From NCBI RefSeq assembly GCF_021699195.1, contig NZ_SSXE01000168.1:1-36759 (forward strand): 36,759 nucleotides of DNA, read 5' to 3'. This DNA is from Nonomuraea sp. MG754425. GTDB taxonomy: Bacteria; Actinomycetota; Actinomycetes; Streptosporangiales; Streptosporangiaceae. Positions 7,186-13,822 of this stretch are shown one piece after another (position 1 is the first letter of the stretch; every line of letters begins with the position of its first letter). A program made the translations under genes and the position numbers. A model generated the notes under the pieces. That model searched no databases. It was not told the origin of the DNA and worked only from the letters and a program-made list of their open reading frames with translations.

Positions 7186-8490
7186 TCACGCCTCCAGCAG
7201 CACGCTCGTCTGCGGCGCGGCCTTGGTGAGCGTGGCCGGGTGCTGCTGGGCGTTGAGCACGGCCCAGATGAGGCCCGCCGTCAGCAGGCCCACGCCCAGG
7301 ATGAGCCCGAGCCTGGCCACGGCCCTGATCGGGGTGCCGGGCTCGGGATCGTCGTCATCGTCGGGCACCCGCCAGTACTCCGGCAACCGCGCCCCGTTCA
7401 CGGCCTGCGGCTGCTCCAGGGCCGACAGCGTGATGCCGCCGAAGCGGACGATCGCGCGGCTGTCGTGGTGGCCGTTGCTCTCGCCCTTGAGGGCGGTCGT
7501 GTAGACCAGCTTGTCGCCGTTCGTGCCGCCGCGGAACGGCCGCGTACGGCTGGGCGGCGTGAACGGGTGCCGTCCCCGCACGGCCGGCGCGCCGGGGCGC
7601 TCCTCCTCGACGGGGTGCACCTGGTCGGCGGCAGCCGCGCCCGCCGCCGACCAGGGCTTTCCCGAGGTCGCCGTCGTGGGGCCGGCGACCGGGGCGGGCG
7701 GCGTGGCATCGGCGACCGATGGAGCCGGTGACGAGGATCCGGGCTCCACCAGTGTGCGTGCCTGCACAGGGAAGCCGTCGTCCCGCCAGAGTGGCCCCTC
7801 GCCGGGCAACGGCTGCGCCGACGCCAGCCGGTTGGGAAGTGTGCCGGGCGGTGCCGCGATCGGCAGGCGGCGCAGCAGCGCCGCCGCCGTCATGGTCCTG
7901 GGCGCGGCCCGGCAGGACGCGCAGGACTGGATGTGCCGGCCGATCCTGGCCCTGGCCCGCCGCCCGGGGGCGGCGACCCACTCCGCCAGGCGGGAGGTCA
8001 GGTCGGGGCACCCGTCGCGGGAGCGCGCCGCGATGATCGCGGCGAACCACTCCTCCAGGGAGGACGCGGCCCGCGTGACGATGCCGCGCACCTCGGGCGC
8101 GGGCAGCTCGAACAGCGCGGCCAGCTCCGCGTCCGACAGTCCGTGCCGTACGGACAGGTCGAGCAGCTCCCGCTGCGGGCGCTGCAGGGACAGCAGCGCC
8201 TCGGGCAGCAGCTCCGACATGCGGCCGGGCCGCGACCACGAGCCGATGCTCGCGGGCTTGGCCACGACCGTCCGGTGGGCTCTGGCCACCGCGTACAGCC
8301 AGGGCCGGCGCAGGGCGGGATCCACCACGCGATCCGCGTACAGGTGCGCCGTCATCGCGGCGCAGGCGACGGCCTGCTCGGCGTCGCCCGCGGCGAGTTC
8401 GGTGCGGCAGTAGTCGTAGAGGCGGGCTCCGTGCTTGTCGCACAGGTCACGGATGGCCTGGCGGGCATCGTCGGACAGGGTTCGCCACAT
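7186..8490 (-). CDS. Sigma-70-like (ECF-type) protein fused to a zinc-finger and membrane anchor
   Basis: A 434-residue protein. ATG 8490 has GGAGGAGGTG six bases upstream; GTG 8499 is a less well-placed alternative. Residues about 20-75 look like a degenerate sigma region 2 (RRPWLYAVARAHR), and residues about 98-150 like sigma region 4 helix-turn-helix (SLQRPQRELLDLSVRHGLSD...). A HxxxCxxC motif (His186, Cys190, Cys193) resembles the zinc-binding anti-sigma domain. A long Pro/Ala-rich linker follows, then an acidic DDDDDPE patch and one transmembrane helix at about 390-412. This layout recalls ECF groups with a built-in zf-HC2/membrane extension (established architecture; group assignment is my inference). 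Transcription from the membrane-held form would need release or an outside signal. It is the last gene of the operon, 48 bases after the monooxygenase. Confidence 0.7.
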   Translation of the reverse strand: MWRTLSDDARQAIRDLCDKHGARLYDYCRTELAAGDAEQAVACAAMTAHLYADRVVDPALRRPWLYAVARAHRTVVAKPASIGSWSRPGRMSELLPEALLSLQRPQRELLDLSVRHGLSDAELAALFELPAPEVRGIVTRAASSLEEWFAAIIAARSRDGCPDLTSRLAEWVAAPGRRARARIGRHIQSCASCRAAPRTMTAAALLRRLPIAAPPGTLPNRLASAQPLPGEGPLWRDDGFPVQARTLVEPGSSSPAPSVADATPPAPVAGPTTATSGKPWSAAGAAAADQVHPVEEERPGAPAVRGRHPFTPPSRTRPFRGGTNGDKLVYTTALKGESNGHHDSRAIVRFGGITLSALEQPQAVNGARLPEYWRVPDDDDDPEPGTPIRAVARLGLILGVGLLTAGLIWAVLNAQQHPATLTKAAPQTSVLLEA

Positions 8491-8538
8491 CGGTGTCACC
8501 TCCTCCAGTGGGTACGCGGACGCGGGTGCGTTCAGGGC

Positions 8539-9720
8539 TCAGGTCCTCCCGGCCGAGTCGGCGGACGTCGGAGTGTCGAGCAGCGACGCCTGCGCCAGGT
8601 AGGCGCGGGTGGCGTCGGGATCCCCGGCGATGGCCCGCAGCCCGGCCATGGCCGCCGCGAGCCGGGCGCTGTCGCGCTCGCGCACGCCCACCAGCCGTGT
8701 CTCGCCGCGCGGGATCACCCGTTGCATCAGCACCGAGCGCCGCCGCCAGGCCCACGCCTCCAGCGCGGCGGGCCGGGCGTGGCCGCCGAGCACGGCGGCG
8801 ATCACCTGGCCGGCCTCGGCGGCGTCGTGGATGCCCGCGTTCATGTTGAGCCCGCCGACCGTGGAGGTCAGGTGCGCGGCGTCGCCGACGAACAGCACCC
8901 GCCCGCACCGGTACGAGGGCAGCACCCCCCTCGACAGCCCGAACCGGTCGGCCCCGGTGATCCGGATCGGCTCGACCGCGCCCGGCAGAGTCCTGCGGAC
9001 CAGCAGGGACAGGTTCGACGGGGACAGCGGCTCGTGCGTGTCGCAGGGGATCTTGAAGATGATCCGCCAGTGGTCGGGCAGCGCGAGCAGGGTGCACGAC
9101 TGCTGCACGTCCCGGACGTACGTCAGCGGCGCCAGGCTCGGCAGCAGCCGGTCGAGCGGCGAGTCGGTGAACACGCGCAGCGCCTGCGACGGGTAGGCCG
9201 ACCTGGGGAACGGCAGCCCCAGCGAGCCGCGCACGGTGCTGTGCGCGCCGTCGGCGGCGATCATGTACCGGGCCCGCGTCCAGGTGTGGCCGACGCGGAC
9301 CCGGATGCCTGTGCCGCCCTCCGCCACGCCGTCCACGTGGGTGCCGAACCGCACGTCCACGTTCGGGTAGACGCTCAGGGCGGCCAGCAGCAGCGGGGTC
9401 AAGGACGCCTGGTCGGCGTGGATCCGGAACGGATGCTTGGTCAGGCCGTCCAGCCGGTTCATGCCCATCTCGGCCAGCACGATCCCGGACCGGTCGCGCC
9501 ACTGCACCCGGTCCACCACCCGGCCCGCGGCCACCAGCCTGGACGCCACGCCGAGGTCGTCCAGCAGGTCCAGCGTGGCGGGGTGGAAGGTGCAGGCGCG
9601 CGGCTGCCGGGGCAGCTCGTTCTCGCGCTCCAGCACCGTGACCGGGACCCCGGCCCTGGCCAGGGCGAGCGCGGCGGTCAGGCCGGCGGGGCCGGCGCCG
9701 ACCACGACGACGCCGCTCAT
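8539..9720 (-). CDS. FAD-dependent monooxygenase (class A, PHBH fold)
   Basis: A 393-residue flavoprotein hydroxylase. The Rossmann motif GAGPAG is at residues 8-13, the DG motif AADGAHSTVRG at about 155-165, and the GD motif RVLFVGDAAHLTSTVGG at about 274-290, with the expected spacing. LNMNAGIHDA after the GD motif matches the FAD-phosphate region. Such enzymes use NAD(P)H and O2 to hydroxylate aromatic or related compounds. ATG 9720 overlaps the stop of the preceding isomerase-like gene by four bases (ATGA), so the two are translationally coupled and probably act on the same pathway. The substrate is unknown: co-occurrence with an Asp/Glu-racemase-superfamily enzyme would fit breakdown or tailoring of a ring-derived dicarboxylate, but nothing here proves that. 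Confidence 0.9.
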   Translation of the reverse strand: MSGVVVVGAGPAGLTAALALARAGVPVTVLERENELPRQPRACTFHPATLDLLDDLGVASRLVAAGRVVDRVQWRDRSGIVLAEMGMNRLDGLTKHPFRIHADQASLTPLLLAALSVYPNVDVRFGTHVDGVAEGGTGIRVRVGHTWTRARYMIAADGAHSTVRGSLGLPFPRSAYPSQALRVFTDSPLDRLLPSLAPLTYVRDVQQSCTLLALPDHWRIIFKIPCDTHEPLSPSNLSLLVRRTLPGAVEPIRITGADRFGLSRGVLPSYRCGRVLFVGDAAHLTSTVGGLNMNAGIHDAAEAGQVIAAVLGGHARPAALEAWAWRRRSVLMQRVIPRGETRLVGVRERDSARLAAAMAGLRAIAGDPDATRAYLAQASLLDTPTSADSAGRT

Positions 9721-10451
9721 GCGCCGCCTCCCATGCGCGCCATCTGGCGGTGGTTGGGCACCCGGTTGAGCGTCACCTGACGGCCGACGGCCTTGGACAG
9801 CGCCCACCACGCCACGCAGAGGTTGGAGGTGAGTAACATCCGGTCGTTCCCGTTGGTCAGCGGCCCGAGCACGGGAAGCGTGGGCAGCCCGGTGCCGGTG
9901 AACAGCAGCACGGCGTCCTTGGGCGGCTCCGCCAGCTCGATCTGGCTGATCAGCTCGGCGGGGGTGTGCGCGTAGGAGGAGTAGCCGTCTGGCGCCCGTA
10001 CCTGGACGACCTGGGTGACGTTCAGCCCGGACGTCTTCCAGAACCGCTCGGCCAGGTCCGTCACCCACGGCTCGTACGGCGAGACGAGCACGATGTCGCC
10101 GGCCCGGACGTGCTCCAGCGCCTCGCGCGTGGCCAGCGTGGCGGTGGCGAACGGCACCCCGGTCGCGGCCGTCAGCTCGGCGCACTGCTCGCGGTCCTCG
10201 TCGGGACCGAGCAGGTAGCGCGGCTCGCTGCAGGCCATCACCACGGCGTCCAGCCGCAGCCCGCCGAACGCGCCGGGCATGGCGGGCATGGCCGCGTTGT
10301 AGCCCTCCAGCCGCTCGGCCAGGTCCGGTCCGGGCCGGACGGGGAACCGGGCGACGTGCATGTCGGCCCGCGAGCCGAGCAGCCTGGTCAGCTCCGGTTC
10401 CGCGGAGGGGTTCGCGGGCGCCACGATCACGCCGACCCTGCGGCGGCTCAT
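9717..10451 (-). CDS. Asp/Glu racemase superfamily protein (maleate isomerase / arylmalonate decarboxylase-like)
   Basis: A 244-residue protein starting at ATG 10451. The N-terminus (RRRVGVIVAPANPSAEPE) and the LLTSNLCVAWWAL segment near the C-terminus match the maleate cis-trans isomerase/AMDase branch. Cys74 in VVMACSEPRYLLG occupies the first catalytic cysteine region. At the second cysteine region the sequence reads LLFTGTGLPTLPV, with no cysteine, so it looks like a one-cysteine variant and may not be a true maleate isomerase. Leu206 is encoded by TTA. The start overlaps the stop of an 8-codon ORF that has the better ribosome binding site, so translation may be coupled to it. The gene is followed by a coupled FAD monooxygenase. 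Confidence 0.82.
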   Translation of the reverse strand: MSRRRVGVIVAPANPSAEPELTRLLGSRADMHVARFPVRPGPDLAERLEGYNAAMPAMPGAFGGLRLDAVVMACSEPRYLLGPDEDREQCAELTAATGVPFATATLATREALEHVRAGDIVLVSPYEPWVTDLAERFWKTSGLNVTQVVQVRAPDGYSSYAHTPAELISQIELAEPPKDAVLLFTGTGLPTLPVLGPLTNGNDRMLLTSNLCVAWWALSKAVGRQVTLNRVPNHRQMARMGGGA

Positions 10452-10474
10452 TGTGTGCCCCGGACGGTGCGCAT
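10448..10474 (-). CDS. Possible 8-residue leader or coupling peptide (MRTVRGTQ)
   Basis: An ATG at 10474 is preceded by AGGAGG with six bases of spacing, the strongest ribosome binding site in this gap. The ORF has eight sense codons, and its TGA overlaps the ATG of the isomerase-like gene (ATGA). The isomerase start itself has only a weak GGGG. The simplest reading is that ribosomes load here and re-initiate at the isomerase start. A regulatory leader peptide is an alternative. It is too short for homology-based support. Confidence 0.35.
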   Translation of the reverse strand: MRTVRGTQ

Positions 10475-10507
10475 GGTCTTCCTCCTGTGCGGGAAGGCGA
10501 GAGAAGG

Positions 10508-10726
10508 TCACGAGGAGCGGGGCCGTGGCGTCCGGTGGGTCAGGGCCTCATCGATCTCGGTGATGGCCTCGACGGACGCCTGCCGGATGCGGCGCAGCCG
10601 GTGCACGGTGCGCGCCGGTTCCTCCTGGCGGGCCTCCCCGCCCCAGGACGGTGGCGGCGCGCTGGACCGCAGCCCCCGCGCGTGGACTTCGTGTGGTTGT
10701 GACCTGCGCAGCTCGTCGGAGAGCAT
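10508..10726 (-). CDS. Hypothetical 72-residue protein of the operon
   Basis: I do not recognise this protein. ATG 10726 has AGGAG five bases upstream, and that site overlaps the TAG stop of the preceding 225-residue gene (TAGGAG), so expression is coupled. It is rich in Arg, Pro and Glu, has no cysteines and no membrane segment. Residues about 35-65 (RTVHRLRRIRQASVEAITEIDEA) could form an amphipathic helix. The first 34 residues look unstructured, with an APPPSWGGE stretch. Position directly before two enzymes would allow a carrier, adaptor or precursor-peptide role, but no core or leader motif is evident. Being real is supported by the strong start signals and lack of gaps. Confidence 0.55.
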   Translation of the reverse strand: MLSDELRRSQPHEVHARGLRSSAPPPSWGGEARQEEPARTVHRLRRIRQASVEAITEIDEALTHRTPRPRSS

Positions 10727-10734
10727 GATGACTC

Positions 10735-11412
10735 CTATGTACAGCGGGTGATGGTGGAAGCTGTCGCGGGGCCCGGCGAGGAGCCGGCGGTTCGTCGCCG
10801 GCTCCTCTTCCGCCGCGCCTCGGGATCGGGGTCGTGCGTGACCTCTCGCCGCCCGGCGACCCGCACCAGCGCCGCGGCGGTGAGCAGAACGGCGACCGCG
10901 GGAGCGGCCACCGGCGGGGAGGTGTGCCGGGGCGCCGACCTCTGCCGGCGAGGCCGGTCGATCAGCATCATGGCGCCCATCACGCCGATCGCCCCGTCAC
11001 GTACCGCTCCCGTGCCGGCGGTCCCGCCCGAGGCGCGGCCACCGTCGTCGACGACCCCGTCGAACCCGGCGCGGCGGACGGCCGGCACAGCCGCCGTCGC
11101 CGCGTGACCCGGTGATCGGGAAGAAAGCCGGCCCCAGGCGCTACCCCTCGAGTCAGCCAGCACGCCAGCCGCTACCGCGCTGGCCGACAACACCGCACCG
11201 ACTAGGTCGGGCACGTGCCGTACGGTGCCGAGGGGACGGGGTAGCGCCGGGGCCAGCGCCAAGGGCGCTGCCACCGATCCCGCACAGGTGGCGGGCGGAT
11301 GGGGCCGGCCGTGCACGGCCGGTCGCCGTCCGCCGCCGGGTGGCAGCGATCGCCGGGGCGCGGCCGTGATGACCGCGGTCACGCCCTGGCTGTGGTCGGT
11401 CGGGAGATTCAT
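10735..11412 (-). CDS. Hypothetical 225-residue protein with C-terminal membrane segment
   Basis: No family is recognised. ATG 11412 overlaps the TGA of the upstream gene (ATGA), and the stop overlaps the Shine-Dalgarno of the next, so it sits tightly within the operon. Third codon positions in this frame are mostly G or C, though less strictly than in neighbouring genes (several CTA, TTG, GTA, GGT codons). The protein is Ala/Arg/Pro-rich with hydrophobic stretches around LVGAVLSASAVAAGVLA and IGVMGAMMLI, and a convincing transmembrane helix at about 168-187 (VAAPAVAVLLTAAALV). It ends in a very basic tail (RRKRSRRRTAG). The unusual codon mix may mean recent acquisition or weak selection. Confidence 0.5.
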   Translation of the reverse strand: MNLPTDHSQGVTAVITAAPRRSLPPGGGRRPAVHGRPHPPATCAGSVAAPLALAPALPRPLGTVRHVPDLVGAVLSASAVAAGVLADSRGSAWGRLSSRSPGHAATAAVPAVRRAGFDGVVDDGGRASGGTAGTGAVRDGAIGVMGAMMLIDRPRRQRSAPRHTSPPVAAPAVAVLLTAAALVRVAGRREVTHDPDPEARRKRSRRRTAGSSPGPATASTITRCT

Positions 11413-12119
11413 CGGGCCGTCACCGCGCTTCCGGCCACGTTCGGCACGCTGACGCAGACCATGCGCTCGGTCAGGCCCGCCCTGGGTCCGGCCGCCCGCG
11501 TACGGGCCGGGCCCGCACCGCCGGCCACCATGCGCGCGACCTTGGAGGCGAGGGCGAGATGTTCGCCGCAGCGCCTGCCCACCTTGGTCTCCAGCCCGGC
11601 CACCTGGGCCAGCCTGAGCTGCATGGGTTCCAGCGACGACCGTCGTTCGAGGCCGTCGAGGTCGGCCAGCCTGGCGGGCCAGCGCAACTCCTCGGCACAG
11701 TGGGTCTCGACCTCGGCCAGCAGCTTCTCGGCCGGGATCTCCTCGTGACGCAGCCGCGTGGCGACCATGACGGCGGTGAACGCCGTCCGGTCGAAGTCGG
11801 CGAGCCGTCCGGTGAGGGCGGCGGCGAGCATCCTGGAGCGGTGGCTCAGGCAGACCGCACTCCACCCGAGCAACAGCAGCCGATCGGGGCCCGTCTCCGT
11901 GTGCCAGCCGGACAGCCGCAGCTCGCGGGCCATCCGGTGGTAGAAGCGCCAGCGGTGTCCGGGGTCGTCCAGCCAGACCTGGACGCCGCCCAGCGGCAGG
12001 CCGGCCACGTGCACGCCGGTTCCCGCCTCCGGCCCGGCGACTCGGGCGCAGATGCGCTGGATCACGCGCTCCTGCCCTGGGACGGCCTGGTCGTCCAGGA
12101 AGGTCGAATCCATGGTCAC
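11409..12119 (-). CDS. Hypothetical 236-residue protein, first gene of the operon
   Basis: I do not recognise the family. GTG 12119 has GAGGAGG nine bases upstream; ATG 12113 would be too far from it. The protein looks globular and mostly helical, with no signal peptide or membrane segment. Notable stretches are GLPLGGVQVWLDDPGHRWRF, a Trp/His/Arg-rich centre (RELRLSGWHTETGPDRLLLLGWS), and HCAEELRWPARLADLDGLE. Four cysteines are scattered without a clear metal motif. The last 40 residues are low-complexity. It has a good candidate promoter upstream and opens a five- or six-gene coupled series. It diverges from a DUF5753-type XRE regulator that could control it. Confidence 0.65.
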   Translation of the reverse strand: MTMDSTFLDDQAVPGQERVIQRICARVAGPEAGTGVHVAGLPLGGVQVWLDDPGHRWRFYHRMARELRLSGWHTETGPDRLLLLGWSAVCLSHRSRMLAAALTGRLADFDRTAFTAVMVATRLRHEEIPAEKLLAEVETHCAEELRWPARLADLDGLERRSSLEPMQLRLAQVAGLETKVGRRCGEHLALASKVARMVAGGAGPARTRAAGPRAGLTERMVCVSVPNVAGSAVTAR

Positions 12120-12192
12120 GTCCGGCCACCTCCTCGCCGAGGGATCTCTCCAGAACCCTGAGGCTGTTAAGCCCCAGTTACCACGTGCTCCG

Positions 12193-12222
12193 ATAGTCTG
12201 CTTTCATAGGGGGCTATGTCAA
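12193..12222 (-). promoter_or_regulatory. Candidate promoter of the minus-strand operon
   Basis: On the minus strand TTGACA (12222-12217) is followed after 18 bases by GACTAT (12198-12193), predicting a start near 12186 and a leader of about 67 bases before GTG 12119. The -35 box overlaps an inverted repeat, TCAACT (12219-12224) with AGTTGA (12240-12245), and AACT-GAC-AGTT (12221-12231), which could be regulator-binding half-sites. Confidence 0.5.
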
Positions 12223-12342
12223 CTGACAGTTTGCGCATAAGTTGATACCAGCCCGCGTGGCAGAGCTTGCCCGCATGGGAGGGGACACCGGGGCCCGCGT
12301 CCCTTACGCTGGAAAAGTTCACGGGCGGCAAGGAGGTGCGCC

Positions 12343-13599
12343 GTGGCGAACTTCGCCGAACGGCTCGATCTCGCGCTGACCAAGCGCGGCTTCACCGGCG
12401 CGCAGGTGGCCTCCGCCCTGACGGAGGCCGGCATCCCCATCACCCGCGCCTACGTCAGCCAGTTGCGCACCGGCAAGCAGACCAACCCCACGCTCCAGGT
12501 GCTCAGGGCGCTGGCGTCCTGCCTCCAGGTGAGCGTCGGCTGGCTGGTCGGCGACGACTACCTCGAGTCCGGCTCGGCCGAAGACCTGCAACTGCGGGCG
12601 GCCAACGTCGGCCTGTCCGCCTCCGGCCTGTCGGAGAGCTCGCTGGTCGTGCTGCGCGGCGTGGTCGAGCTGGCCCGCAGGGCCGAGGGGCTGCCCGAGG
12701 AGCCCGAGCAGACCTCCGACATCCCCGAGGCGGTCGCGCCGCTGAGCGACCCGCAGCGCCGGGCGCTCGGCAAGCGGCTGCACGGCCTGCGCGTGTCGGC
12801 GCAGCTCTCCGTCGAGCAGGTCGAGACCGCGCTCGGCAGGGGGGCGGCGGCGATCCCCGCGATCGAGGAGGGCCGCCTCGCGCCCGCGCCGATCACCGTC
12901 GAGCGCCTGCTGACGCTCTACGGCGTCTCCGTGCCCCCCATCCGCGAGTACGTGCTCTCGCTGGCCAGGGGCGAGCGCGAGGCCGCCTGGTACGACGCGC
13001 AGTCGGTGCCGGTCTGGCTGGGCACCGGCTACGCGCTGGAGCAGCGGGCCACCGTGATCCGCACGTACCACAACCAGTTCGTCCCGCCGCTGTTGCAGAC
13101 CGAGGAGTACGCCAGGGCCGCGATCACCGTGGCCGGGCCGGCGACGCTCGGGCAGCAGACGGTGGAGGAGGCGCTCGCCATCGTGCTGGCCCGCCAGGAG
13201 GCGGTGCCCCGCGACAACGGCGTCGTGTTGTGGTCGGTGATCGACGAGAGCGTGCTGATCCGCTCGATCGTCGGGCAGCACGTCCAGCTCCGCCAGCTCG
13301 ACGTGCTGATCGAGCACGCCAAGCGGCCCAACGTCTCGCTGCACGTGGTCCCGATGGAGGATCCCGTCTACGTGCCGCGCACCGGCCCGTTCACGCTCTG
13401 GCGCTTCGCCGAGGCGTTCGAGCCCGACATCGCCTGCGCCCACGGCGTCGTCTCCGACACGCTGGTCACCGACTCGGTCGCGGTGGAGGCGTTCCACCAG
13501 GCGTTCACGAAGTTGTCGGTCACCACGACCACCCGCGACGAGACCTTCGAGATGCTCAATCAGCATCGCGAAAGGCTTTCCCGTTCGCTCGGTAAATGA
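12343..13599 (+). CDS. XRE-family regulator with two HTH domains and DUF5753
   Basis: A 418-residue regulator. GTG 12343 follows AGGAGG by six bases. Residues about 5-72 form a first XRE helix-turn-helix (GAQVASALTEAGIPITRAYVSQ ... NPTLQVLRALASCL). A second, more degenerate HTH lies at about 138-198 (LGKRLHGLRVSAQLSVEQVE ... VERLLTLYGVS). Residues about 215-410 match DUF5753 (EREAAWYDAQSVPVWLGTGY, YHNQFVPPLLQTEEYARA, NVSLHVVPMEDPVY, GPFTLWRF). Most DUF5753 regulators carry one HTH, so the tandem arrangement is uncommon. DUF5753 regulators are often found near DUF397 proteins; none is seen here. The next gene is a DUF574 methyltransferase, and the divergent operon on the other side is a plausible target. 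Confidence 0.9.
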   Translation: MANFAERLDLALTKRGFTGAQVASALTEAGIPITRAYVSQLRTGKQTNPTLQVLRALASCLQVSVGWLVGDDYLESGSAEDLQLRAANVGLSASGLSESSLVVLRGVVELARRAEGLPEEPEQTSDIPEAVAPLSDPQRRALGKRLHGLRVSAQLSVEQVETALGRGAAAIPAIEEGRLAPAPITVERLLTLYGVSVPPIREYVLSLARGEREAAWYDAQSVPVWLGTGYALEQRATVIRTYHNQFVPPLLQTEEYARAAITVAGPATLGQQTVEEALAIVLARQEAVPRDNGVVLWSVIDESVLIRSIVGQHVQLRQLDVLIEHAKRPNVSLHVVPMEDPVYVPRTGPFTLWRFAEAFEPDIACAHGVVSDTLVTDSVAVEAFHQAFTKLSVTTTTRDETFEMLNQHRERLSRSLGK

Positions 13600-13693
13600 T
13601 CTCGGCGGTCGCACGCTAAAACGATCTTCTGTGCCGTCTGTGGCGGATGATCTGTTCCCCGGTTTGTACCAACGAATGGTTACGTAGGTATAT

Positions 13694-13715
13694 CCATAAA
13701 CAATGGCTTTTATGG
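13694..13715. repeat. Inverted repeat in AT-richer intergenic region
   Basis: Perfect 7-base arms CCATAAA (13694-13700) and TTTATGG (13709-13715) with an 8-base spacer lie in the 223-base gap before the methyltransferase gene. The gap is clearly less GC-rich than the genes around it. A weak promoter-like pair TTGTAC (13664-13669) and GTATAT (13688-13693), spaced by 18, ends just before it. An operator role is possible. Confidence 0.4.
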
Positions 13716-13822
13716 TTGTCTTTCGCCGTGCGGCGGGGATCATATGGTCTGGGTCATCGAGTGGGGTCCGAAAGGATCAGCTTTTCCCGCGATAGTGGGC
13801 GAGGGGAAAGGGGCAACACTCA

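Noticed and set aside
10748..11369. Plus-strand frames opposite the 225-residue hypothetical gene
   Set aside because: They lack good start signals, while the minus frame is linked at both ends by overlap and RBS coupling; the call on the minus strand still has only moderate confidence.
12240..12320. tRNA-like look of the GCCCGCGTGGCAGAG... stretch
   Set aside because: No cloverleaf arms, T-loop sequence or acceptor pairing could be assembled.
12319..13743. Minus-strand frame of 474 codons opposite the XRE regulator
   Set aside because: It is an antisense shadow of a gene with strong RBS and clear HTH and DUF5753 motifs.
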